Origin: NIOZ-UU13 sp049287505
Lineage (GTDB): Bacteria > Planctomycetota > Phycisphaerae > Sedimentisphaerales > Anaerobacaceae
Length of the DNA: 54,681 nt
Reading direction: 5' to 3'
NCBI GenBank assembly: GCA_049287505.1
Contig: JBAQFY010000178.1
Coordinates: 1 to 54,681, forward strand
Under the pieces are notes generated by a model. That model saw only the letters and a list, made by a program, of their open reading frames with translations, made no database searches and was not told the DNA's origin. This document shows, in pieces, positions 40,717 to 47,947 of this stretch. A program made the position numbers and the translations under genes. The number at the start of each line of letters is the position of its first letter. Within the stretch, counting starts at the first letter, position 1.

Positions 40717-41316
40717 TTAGTCCTTTTTTGGCATCTGTTCCTTAATCTGGGTTAAGAAGGTATTGATTATTTCGACCACCGATTCGCTGCTTACGGTAGC
40801 TCCGCTTATCGCAACGATTTCAGCGTCGATTTTCTTAGGGTCGCCTGATGCTATAAGCTTGAGCTTCTCAGCCGGAGCTCCCTTGAACTGGTCCCGGTAG
40901 TAATCATATTTTATCTGGTCGCCGAAACCGGGAGTCTCATTGCTTGCCAAAACATCGAAACCCGCAAGCTTGTTAAAATCTTTATCCACAGCTACAACCA
41001 GCTCAATCTTGTCCGCAAAACCTGACCCTGCGGCGTTAAAACTCCAGCCGACACATTGACCTGCCTCCGACATAGCCCTAAAGACTTCGATTTTTTCTTT
41101 TTTGCCCTGGATTGACTTAATTTCAACTTCTGTCTCTAAAACAAAGTTTTTAGCTTCCGGCAGCAGAAGACCGACCAGCCGATTGCGCTTGTTGATTTTG
41201 TTCTGCTCTATCCTTGGTGACAAACCTGCGTTAGTTACCGCTATAAGCAATCCAAAGAAAAACGACGCCACAATCAGCAGCCAGCTTTGTTGGATAAAAT
41301 GTTTTATCTTAAACAT
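40717..41316 (-). CDS. rnfG: Rnf complex subunit RnfG, FMN-carrying
   Basis: A 199-residue protein with one N-terminal helix (SWLLIVASFFFGLLIAVTNA) and a periplasmic FMN-binding domain. ASNETPGFGDQIKYDYYRDQ and the flavin attachment motif ISGATVSSESVVEIIN are visible. In RnfG/NqrC proteins the FMN is linked to the Thr or Ser two residues after SGAT, here a Ser in SGATVS. ApbE encoded nearby should perform this step. The start lies behind a 281-bp spacer full of repeat words. Confidence 0.94.
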   Translation of the reverse strand: MFKIKHFIQQSWLLIVASFFFGLLIAVTNAGLSPRIEQNKINKRNRLVGLLLPEAKNFVLETEVEIKSIQGKKEKIEVFRAMSEAGQCVGWSFNAAGSGFADKIELVVAVDKDFNKLAGFDVLASNETPGFGDQIKYDYYRDQFKGAPAEKLKLIASGDPKKIDAEIVAISGATVSSESVVEIINTFLTQIKEQMPKKD

Positions 41317-41597
41317 TAAGAAACCTTTTTTACTACTAATTTACAAAATCACGTATTCCCTAATCCCTTTATAACCTGATAACCTGTTCCCCTGATAACC
41401 TGCTACCTGATAACCTGATACCCTGATAACCTGATAACCTGTTCCCCTGATAACCTGCTACCTGATACCCTGATAACCTGATAACCTGATTATACACACG
41501 CCGAACTCTCGTGTTCGTTTTTCAAGCTCTTTAGCAAATTCTCTATTATCCATAACTTTAGCTCACTTTAGTCACTTTAGCTCACTTTAGCTCACTT
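41317..41597. repeat. CCTGATA array in the rnfD-rnfG gap, with CTTTAG words
   Basis: At 41371-41492 the sequence is almost only variants of CCTGATA, CCTGTTC and CCTGCTA. A block starting GTTCCCCTGATAACCTGCT recurs 55 bases later (41386 and 41441), a higher-order repeat. CTTTAGCTCACTTTAGTCAC words follow at 41555-41600, up to the end of rnfD. This separates two genes that are normally adjacent. Confidence 0.85.
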
Positions 41598-42611
41598 TTA
41601 TTTTCCCGGTTTGCCTCCTGCCGGTATCCGCTTACAGAGTCTGTCAATCAAAGGCGTTACGGCATTCATCAAGAGAATAGAAAACATCACACCTTCCGGA
41701 TATTCTCCGACAATTCTTATAAGCATCGTTATCGTTCCAACGCCGATGCCGAAAATCCACATTCCTCTGCGTGTCAAAGGAGCCGTAACAGGGTCGGTAG
41801 CAATGAAAAAGGCACACAGCAACAAACCGCCGCTGCAAAGGTGGAAGAAAGGCTGAACGTATGAATACGAATCTTTCCAGTACGCTATCGCCGCAAAAAC
41901 AAAAGCGGAAGCCAGAACAGCTAACGGAATATGAAAGTTTATCGTTCGCCTTATCAATAAATAAAGACCGCCGATTAATAGTGCAATTACACTTGTCTCA
42001 CCCAGAGACCCCCCAACCTCCCCTGTGAACGTTGCCTTAAATTGTTCCTCGCTGTAGATGTCGGCCCCCAATTCATTTTTTATCGCCAGCTTACTCCAGG
42101 CCAACGGCGTCGCCTGCGTTTTTGCATGCACTATGTTTTCCTGGGCGATTGCAGGCATCGCCGCATCAATCGTCGCCGGCACCGTCCAGCTTGTCATTAA
42201 CACACCAAAAGAAACAGTCAGAAATGTTCTGCCGACCATAGCAGGGTTGAAAATATTCGCTCCCAGTCCGCCAAAAACCATTTTACCGATTGCGACGGCA
42301 AAAACGCTGCCGACTACCGCCGTCCAAACAGGCAGCTTCGGCGGAAGTGACAGCGCAAGGATTATGCCGGTAACTACAGCGCTGAAGTCGCCCAGTGAAT
42401 TTGGCTTTTTGCGAATTACATTACAAAGCCATTCCGTCGCAACCGATGAGATAACACATGTACAGATAAGGATAAGCGCATGGATACGGAAATAATACCC
42501 AGCCGCCGCCATAACCGGTGCCAAGCCGATTATGACATCTATCATCACGCTACGCGTCGAAAGACGCTCGCTGATATGCGGCGAACAGGATACTCTTATA
42601 TCTGTAAGCAT
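41598..42611 (-). CDS. rnfD: Rnf complex subunit RnfD, FMN-carrying
   Basis: A 337-residue protein with about ten helices: VMIDVIIGLAPVMAAAGYYF, SVFAVAIGKMVFGGLGANIF NPAMVGRTFL, and a C-terminal MLIRIVGEYPEGVMFSILLM NAVTPLIDR. The loop AKTQATPLAWSKLA contains the ATPLA block whose Thr carries covalent FMN in the family. The usual preceding residues SG are replaced by TQ here. AGGAG precedes the ATG by 4 bases. It pairs with RnfG in ion translocation. Confidence 0.95.
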   Translation of the reverse strand: MLTDIRVSCSPHISERLSTRSVMIDVIIGLAPVMAAAGYYFRIHALILICTCVISSVATEWLCNVIRKKPNSLGDFSAVVTGIILALSLPPKLPVWTAVVGSVFAVAIGKMVFGGLGANIFNPAMVGRTFLTVSFGVLMTSWTVPATIDAAMPAIAQENIVHAKTQATPLAWSKLAIKNELGADIYSEEQFKATFTGEVGGSLGETSVIALLIGGLYLLIRRTINFHIPLAVLASAFVFAAIAYWKDSYSYVQPFFHLCSGGLLLCAFFIATDPVTAPLTRRGMWIFGIGVGTITMLIRIVGEYPEGVMFSILLMNAVTPLIDRLCKRIPAGGKPGK

Positions 42612-42737
42612 CTTCTCCTATCTCACATCTCGTTTACAAGTGAACTAAAGTGAACTAAAGTGAGCTAAAGTTGAAAAAACAAATAACTTTAGGCACTTTT
42701 AACTTTAGGCACTTTTAACTTTAGGCACTTTACACTC
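42612..42737. repeat. CTTTAG/CTAAAG array in the rnfC-rnfD gap
   Basis: GTGAACTAAAGTGAACTAAAG (42639 on) is followed by TGAGCTAAAGTTG. The opposite orientation then follows: ACTTTAGGCACTTTTAACTT repeated three times up to 42736. The two orientations face each other, so the spacer transcript could fold into a long weak hairpin. Confidence 0.8.
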
Positions 42738-44111
42738 TTATCCGGGCACTTTCTTCTTCTGTCTGGCAAGAAAGATTTTGCCTGTCTTGATATAGCCGGT
42801 TATCTCTATATTAGCGGGACAGACGTAGCTGCAGCAGCCACACTCAATACAAGCACTCATATAATATCTTTCCGCCACATCTAAGAGATTATATTTAACA
42901 GCATGGGCGATTTTCGTCGGGTTCAAATTCTCAGGGCAGACCTCCAGACACCTGCCGCAGCGAATACAAGCCGTTTGGCGTCTTGCGAATTTAGCTCTGC
43001 CTATCTGTTCTTTTGTTAATACGGTTATCGCATTAGTTGTTTTCGTAATAGGCGTCTTCAAATCCGCAATTGCTATCCCCATCATTGGTCCGCCGAGCAC
43101 TACCTTTGCGGACTTTTGAGTAACTCCCCCACAAAATTCAATTAGGTTCTCAACTGACATCCCTATTGGAACATTGTAATTGCCGGGCCTGGCGATTGCC
43201 TCTCCTGTAACGGTTACAATCCTGTGCGTCAGCGGCAAATTGGAAATAACCGCCTCGGCAATCGCCGCAACCGTCGCAACGTTAAGCACTACAACACCTA
43301 TCATCGGTGGAATGCCGCCTGTAGGGACATTCTTTTTTAGAATCGCTTTGATAAGCTGCCTTTCGCCGCCCTGAGGATATTTTGTCTTGACCGGAACAAC
43401 TTTGATACCCCCGCTGTTTTTGAACCTCTTCAATGCCTGATTCATCGCCTCTATCGCTTCGGGCTTATTATCTTCGATGCCGATAATGGTCCGCGAACAG
43501 CCGGACGCCCTTCGCGCAAGCTTGACACCCGCTATGATTTTGTCGGTCAGCTCAAGCATAATACGATAATCGCAGGTGATATAAGGCTCGCACTCACAGC
43601 CGTTGATAATCAGCATATCTTTCGGCAATCGAGGATTTGGCTCTATCTTCACCCTCGTCGGGAAACCGGCCCCGCCCATACCAACGATACCAGCCTCACG
43701 CACAGCTTCGCAAATCTGTCCCGCTGAATAGTCGTTCTCATCGAAATCATCTTTTAACTTGAAGGACGACCACTTTGTTGGACTATAGGGAAATGCACCT
43801 ATCACTATTGCCAGGCTTCGACCAAGGACCGGATGAGACCACAAGGCGATTTCTTTTACTTTGCCGGTGATAGGCGAATGGACCGGAGCTGATACAAATG
43901 CATCGCAATCACCTATCTTCTGCCCCGCCTGGACAGCATCTGATTTTCTAATCAGCGGCTTGCAAACAGCACCAATATGCTGGCTAAGCATCACCGCAAC
44001 TTCTGTAACAGCAGGCCCACGCTGTATCTCCTTGTCACGGGTAAGCTCCTTTTTCTCCGGCGGGTGTATTCCACCGGGAAATGTAAATCTACCTTTCACA
44101 TTAACTTTCAT
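42738..44111 (-). CDS. rnfC: Rnf complex subunit RnfC
   Basis: A 457-residue soluble subunit: N-terminal FTFPGGIHPPEKKELTR, NADH/FMN-binding GIVGMGGAGFPTRVKIEP, NGCECEPYITCDYRIMLE, YPQGGERQLIKAIL, SLBB region FCGGVTQKSAKVVLGGPMMG. Two ferredoxin motifs follow at the C-terminus (CIRCGRCLEVCPENL and CIECGCCSYVCPANIE). It oxidises or reduces NAD(H). The length is typical. A small Cys-motif membrane protein gene lies 17 bp upstream on the same strand. Confidence 0.96.
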   Translation of the reverse strand: MKVNVKGRFTFPGGIHPPEKKELTRDKEIQRGPAVTEVAVMLSQHIGAVCKPLIRKSDAVQAGQKIGDCDAFVSAPVHSPITGKVKEIALWSHPVLGRSLAIVIGAFPYSPTKWSSFKLKDDFDENDYSAGQICEAVREAGIVGMGGAGFPTRVKIEPNPRLPKDMLIINGCECEPYITCDYRIMLELTDKIIAGVKLARRASGCSRTIIGIEDNKPEAIEAMNQALKRFKNSGGIKVVPVKTKYPQGGERQLIKAILKKNVPTGGIPPMIGVVVLNVATVAAIAEAVISNLPLTHRIVTVTGEAIARPGNYNVPIGMSVENLIEFCGGVTQKSAKVVLGGPMMGIAIADLKTPITKTTNAITVLTKEQIGRAKFARRQTACIRCGRCLEVCPENLNPTKIAHAVKYNLLDVAERYYMSACIECGCCSYVCPANIEITGYIKTGKIFLARQKKKVPG

Positions 44112-44128
44112 ACAATAAAAATCTGAGA

Positions 44129-44422
44129 CTATCTACCTTGACCAGCTCGTCTATGTATCACTCTTACAATCAATACGCAAACAAAACTTGACAATAGAGC
44201 CAACAGGCAACTAAGTGCTGTCTGCAATTGCTCGTTACTTATCGCTCTATCGAGAATTTTTTCAGAAACTGCTAAACAGACAATAAAAACCACAAGCGGC
44301 AGCAAAAAAGCAACAACAACCTTAATTACGACCGAAGGGCCTTTAACATCCCCCAGCCGTCGGTAAACCTCTTGGCAGTTGTGCTTTTGTTTACACTTTT
44401 CACAGAATTCTTGCTCAGCCAT
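44129..44422 (-). CDS. Small Cys-motif membrane protein heading the rnf operon
   Basis: From the ATG at 44422 the protein has 97 residues: MAEQEFCEKCKQKHNCQEVY, a C-X2-C-X5-C cluster at the N-terminus, then two membrane helices (VVIKVVVAFLLPLVVFIVCL and ALSCLLALLSSFVCVLIVRV). It occupies the operon-leading place, where RseC-like small membrane proteins stand in some Rnf loci, but I see no clear RseC homology. The cysteines could bind a metal or Fe-S cluster or form a redox switch. Ends 17 bp before rnfC. Confidence 0.72.
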   Translation of the reverse strand: MAEQEFCEKCKQKHNCQEVYRRLGDVKGPSVVIKVVVAFLLPLVVFIVCLAVSEKILDRAISNEQLQTALSCLLALLSSFVCVLIVRVIHRRAGQGR

Positions 44423-44499
44423 AGTTTTCACTACCATATAAAGAAAAGGCAATTTATAATAGATACAGTCGAGATTTTCAAACAGAACTTTTCCTAATT

Positions 44500-45363
44500 A
44501 TGGATATTATTATGACCGCAAAGCTCAGACTGTTGATATTAAGCCTGGCTCTTTGCCTCTCTACCGGCTGTGCTGTCAATCCTATAACCGGCGAAGAGGA
44601 GCTGATGTTTATTTCGGAAAACCAGGACATCGAGATAGGCCGCGAATACGCCCCTGAGATTGAAAAGCAATTGGGCGGCAAAATCGACAATCCGAGTTTG
44701 CAAAACTATATTGACAGTGTCGGCCAGAGAATCGTTCGCATCAGCCACAGGCCGGACTGGGAATATCACTTCACCGCTGTCGAGCATAAAATGGTAAATG
44801 CTGTTGCTTTGCCAGGCGGGCACGTTTTCGTCACGAAAGGTATGCTCGAAAAATTGACCACCGAAGCTCAGCTCGCCGCCCTGCTGGCACACGAAATAGT
44901 GCACATTACCGCACGACACAGCTCAGCAGCTATTAGCAGACAAATGGGCTTGAGTTTTGTCCTTTTTGGCTTGAGTGCAGCAGCAGGCGCCAACATACCG
45001 CAGGACGCTGCAAGGGCAGCAGGACTCGCTTTGCAGCTTATTGGCCTTAAATACAGCAGAGTGCAGGAACGCCAGGCTGATGTGGCCGGCCTGGACTATA
45101 TGGTCGTGGCCGGATACAATCCCTACGGTGCGGTTGAGCTTATGCAGATGTTGGAAGACCAGGACAAAGTTAGACCCGTCGAGTTTCTTTCCTCGCATCC
45201 TTCTCCTGAAAACCGGATAATATATTTGAACGCAAGGATTCAAACAAGGTACGATAATCCCGAAGGCTTGAGAATAGGAAAAAATGCCTACCGCTCCGCC
45301 GTCCTCGACCATTTACCCGATGATCCATCTGACAAATCACCACCCGACCACTTAACCAATTAA
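44500..45363 (+). CDS. M48-family metallopeptidase lipoprotein (BepA/LoiP-like)
   Basis: A 287-residue protein with a lipoprotein signal (LRLLILSLALCLSTGC) and the family entry VNPITGEEELMFISENQDIE. The zinc site is LLAHEIVHITARH (HExxH), with the third ligand in ERQADVAGLDYM. FLSSHPSPENRI is the conserved C-terminal block. It is a periplasmic quality-control protease for outer-membrane proteins. Start at 44500 or at the ATG four codons on (44512). The final codons HLTN-stop (CACTTAACCAATTAA) lie in the TTAACCAATTAACTAATC word array, so the C-terminus was shaped by the repeat. Confidence 0.9.
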   Translation: MDIIMTAKLRLLILSLALCLSTGCAVNPITGEEELMFISENQDIEIGREYAPEIEKQLGGKIDNPSLQNYIDSVGQRIVRISHRPDWEYHFTAVEHKMVNAVALPGGHVFVTKGMLEKLTTEAQLAALLAHEIVHITARHSSAAISRQMGLSFVLFGLSAAAGANIPQDAARAAGLALQLIGLKYSRVQERQADVAGLDYMVVAGYNPYGAVELMQMLEDQDKVRPVEFLSSHPSPENRIIYLNARIQTRYDNPEGLRIGKNAYRSAVLDHLPDDPSDKSPPDHLTN

Positions 45364-45488
45364 CTAATCAACTAATTCACTATAATCCTGTTCCCCTGAT
45401 TCCTGATATCCTGCATCCTGATTTCCTGTTCATCTGATAACCGTTTACCATCTTTCGAGTATCCAGTAACGAGCATCCAGTCTCGCGC
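45364..45488. repeat. TTAACT and CCTGATA word arrays after the M48 gene
   Basis: AACTAATCAACTAATTCACT leads into CCTGTTCCCCTGATTCCTGA and TATCCTGCATCCTGATTTCC (45385-45443), then CGAGTATCCAGTAACGAGCA. Two word families are joined end to end. Confidence 0.75.
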
Positions 45489-45521
45489 AAAAAAAGCCCA
45501 ACCATATTCAAGGTCGGGCTT
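45489..45521 (-). terminator. Hairpin terminator of the zinc-ribbon gene
   Basis: On the minus strand AAGCCCGACC-ttgaatat-GGTTGGGCTT is followed by TTTTTTGCGCG. It lies 145 bp after the stop of the minus-strand gene at 45666. Confidence 0.7.
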
Positions 45522-45665
45522 AATAAAATCGCTTTCTCGTATTTTGTACTTTCCTTAGAGCCGGTCTTTGAGCAAAACAAAGGCACTGCAACAACAATCT
45601 TCTTTCTATCTCTGGCCAAAAACCAGCCAGCGTCCCCAATCGTGCTTATGCACTTGTGCCGCTCG
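45522..45665. other. Short gap after the zinc-ribbon gene
   Basis: 144 bp containing TTTCTCGTATTTTGTAC, one of the CTCGTAT words. Nothing else recognisable; a plus-strand frame here lacks a ribosome site. Confidence 0.4.
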
Positions 45666-46094
45666 TTATCCGGTCCCGCCGGCTTTTCTCCTATTTCTAA
45701 TCTCTTCTGTCTCGCTACGGCCGCATTTGGGGCATCTATCCGGAAAATCGTTAGGAACAGTACCCCTCAGAAAAACTATCCCGCAATCCGGATTCATACA
45801 TTTTTCAGCCCTGAAAACACTTTGCTCGCCGCACTTCTCACAAACCATCGGCGGGGCACTCGGCGCCATAGGATTCGCGTGTTCCGTTACATATTTGAAG
45901 TATCCCTTCTTACTCGTCTGATACTCAGCCTTACACGCTGGATTGTTGCATTTGACCCAAATCATCTCCTCATCAGAAATGCTGTCGATGGTACCACCAC
46001 CTCCGTGTCCGGTTCCCCAGAATATTGCGCCGGCTGCACCCAGGCACACAACGATAACAATAATCATAATCGGTTTTTTCTTACTATCTTCCAT
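45666..46094 (-). CDS. Membrane-anchored zinc-ribbon protein
   Basis: From the ATG at 46094 (GGAGA 9 bases upstream) the protein has 142 residues. A membrane helix (PIMIIVIVVCLGAAGAIFWG) is followed by a Gly-rich linker and three cysteine pairs: VKCNNPACKAEYQ, VCEKCGEQSVFRAEKCMNPDC and RCPKCGRS. Each C-X2-4-C pair suits a zinc ribbon. The domain probably faces the periplasm or cytoplasm as a small scaffold. Similar single-helix zinc-ribbon proteins are common in Planctomycetes and their role is unknown. Ends at a clear terminator. Confidence 0.78.
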   Translation of the reverse strand: MEDSKKKPIMIIVIVVCLGAAGAIFWGTGHGGGGTIDSISDEEMIWVKCNNPACKAEYQTSKKGYFKYVTEHANPMAPSAPPMVCEKCGEQSVFRAEKCMNPDCGIVFLRGTVPNDFPDRCPKCGRSETEEIRNRRKAGGTG

Positions 46095-46503
46095 ATCAAT
46101 TTCTCCAAAACAATTAAACTGCAATTCAGTTACAAACTAACACTAACAAATTATAACTTACGGTATGATTTGTCAATTGCTTATTATTTATTTTATTGGC
46201 CAGCTGGTACTCCATAACATGTGATTTGCATAGTTATCATTGCGAGCACCTCACCTGATTCTCAGGAAGTATGCAAAAGAAAATGTCCCAGCAATATCAT
46301 TGCGAAGGAGCCGCAGGCGGCTGTGGCAATCTCAACCCTCACGATACGAAAGCCGTTTATTTACTTAGGAGACTTGCTTTGCAGGCCGAGGCAATCTCAA
46401 CTGTTATGCTTCAGATTGCTTCGCGGAGTTTGCCCCTTCGACATGCTCAGGGCAGGCTCTGAGCAAAGCAAAAGGCTCGCAATGACACCCGTCATTTGAG
46501 CTG
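46095..46503. repeat. TCATTGCGAG REP cluster
   Basis: The 409-bp gap holds several copies of a REP family: TCATTGCGAGCACC (46238), TCATTGCGAAGGAGCCGCAG GCGGCTGTGGCAATCTCAA (46297-46335), GCAGGCCGAGGCAATCTCAA (46381) and its inverse CAGATTGCTTCGCGG...GGCTCGCAATGAC (46412-46486). CCCTTCGACATGCTCAGGGC lies inside the last. No gene is seen. Confidence 0.7.
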
Positions 46504-47565
46504 TTACAGAGTACTCGTCGGTTCGCCCGTGAGCCCGGATGCCATTTGAAGAATCCTGTCGGGCTCCTCCGGGAACCCTGTCCGGGCAGACAGATAAGCT
46601 GATTCAATGACAGCCATATTCCTTAGATTCTCTCTACCGCTGCTGCAAAGTTTATTTTCATCAGGCGACAATATACTTAAAGCAAAATTCTTTAACTGTT
46701 CTGTCATACAAAAATGCTCATCATCGTCGTATTCCAATTCCTCGCTGGTCTGGCCGAGACCATCGCTGACCATCAATTGCTTGCCATTGACCGTCAGAAT
46801 TTTATCTTTCCCGTACAGCTTTAAAAATTCTTCTTTGGGACCAATCCCTGCTCGCCGCGACGCTATCAGGTTACCAATAAGCGTGTCGCTGAATTTCATC
46901 GTTACCACAGCCGTATCTTCCGTCAGATACAATCTCTGTTGCCTATCCTGGGCCTGGTTCGTATTTAATGTATAGACACGCTGCGGTATGTTAAAATTCC
47001 CCGTCATTAAGTCGATTAGCCTGTAACAGTTATGTAACAGCACACCCCCGCCGGCCAACTTCGGGTCGGTCTGCCAGCCAAGGTATGGCTGCTCACCTAC
47101 ACTGCAGAAAGCAGTTATCAGAAAAACCTGCTCCACCCGGCTTTGCTGCAGATACTCGCGCAAAGCAATAAAGCTCCGGGCAAAGCGGCTCGGATTCGCA
47201 ATACCGAATTTTATATCTTCTTCTTCGCTCAAGCGGACAAATGCCACAGCCTCCTCAAAATTCCTCGCCGCCGGTGCTAATTTGAGTATATTGAACTTCT
47301 TTTTCATCGCCATCCGCACATATTCATCGCAACTGTGAATACCGGCGGCAACCAGCAGACAATCAAGCTGATTCTGGATTATCAGTTGTCGGTAGTCATC
47401 AAACGCGGCACATTGATATTCCCCAGCGACTTTCTCAGCAAGATTTGTATCTTTGTCGGCAACAGCTTGAATCTGGAAATAATCGACTCCACCGGCCGCT
47501 TCGAGCAGAAGCTGACCGCCTTCGTTAAGACCAAGTACCGCAGTTTTCAGTTTTCCTTCACTCAT
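46504..47565 (-). CDS. Gfo/Idh/MocA-like protein with altered active site
   Basis: A 353-residue protein with an N-terminal Rossmann domain (LKTAVLGLNEGGQLLLEAAG, IQAVADKD) and the alpha/beta C-terminal domain of the Gfo/Idh/MocA family. The EKP motif, whose Lys is catalytic, reads LKLAP here. The usual D-x-G-x-H-x-x-D block reads VLLHNCYRLIDLM, so the catalytic Asp-His pair is also altered. It may bind a nucleotide sugar without oxidising it. Directly upstream of the ATG is the CCTGTTA word array (47566-47670), and the only purine-rich tract before the ATG comes from it. Confidence 0.82.
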   Translation of the reverse strand: MSEGKLKTAVLGLNEGGQLLLEAAGGVDYFQIQAVADKDTNLAEKVAGEYQCAAFDDYRQLIIQNQLDCLLVAAGIHSCDEYVRMAMKKKFNILKLAPAARNFEEAVAFVRLSEEEDIKFGIANPSRFARSFIALREYLQQSRVEQVFLITAFCSVGEQPYLGWQTDPKLAGGGVLLHNCYRLIDLMTGNFNIPQRVYTLNTNQAQDRQQRLYLTEDTAVVTMKFSDTLIGNLIASRRAGIGPKEEFLKLYGKDKILTVNGKQLMVSDGLGQTSEELEYDDDEHFCMTEQLKNFALSILSPDENKLCSSGRENLRNMAVIESAYLSARTGFPEEPDRILQMASGLTGEPTSTL

Positions 47566-47670
47566 CCCCTGTTAACCTGATTCCCTGTTACCCTGATTCC
47601 CTGTTACCCTGATTCCCTGTTACCCTGATATCCTGATATCCTGATATCCTGCCACCCCCCTGCTATCCGG
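47566..47670. repeat. CCTGTTACCCTGATT array at a gene start
   Basis: CCCCTGTTAACCTGATTCCC, then TGTTACCCTGATTCCC three times, CCTGATATCCTGATATCC and CCACCCCCCTGCTATCCGG. The unit of about 15 bases is repeated with few changes. The array touches the ATG of the Gfo/Idh-like gene. Confidence 0.85.
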
Positions 47671-47947
47671 CTCTAATTCTACATTTCTTTTCTAAAAAAG
47701 AAACTACTAAAAACATTTATTACCGACAAAAAAATCAATCAGAAACTCCGAGAAAAAGAAAATGAGAAAAACTTGTCGAGAAAAAATAGGTAACTGTCCA
47801 TAGTTTTTCCCTATTTTTTTCGCGTTAGTTTATGACCGCAAGGCCGAGGAGCTTTTCGGGGAATTCGCACATCTTAACTTTAAAACCACAGAGGGGGCAA
47901 AGATTAAAAAAGCAGATTTCACAGATTGGGCGTAGGGTGGCGGCTAT
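47671..47947. repeat. Gap with a GAGAAAAACTTGTCGAG repeat and an AEELFGEF-coding repeat
   Basis: GAGAAAAAGAAAATGAGAAA, AACTTGTCGAGAAAAAATAG and GTAACTGTC at 47750-47801 recur at 49570-49619 with few changes. GGCCGAGGAGCTTTTCGGGG at 47840, then AATTCGCACATCTTAACTTT, recurs at about 54345. ACCACAGAGG...GATTTCACAGATT follows. No complete gene. Confidence 0.65.

Noticed and set aside
41371..41492. CRISPR array
   Set aside because: The CCTGATA array has no unique spacers and the unit is only 7-8 bases; no cas gene is near.
38560..44111. Na+-NQR instead of Rnf
   Set aside because: RnfB with its ferredoxin motifs and RnfC with two C-terminal 4Fe-4S motifs are present, and NqrF and NqrA are absent.
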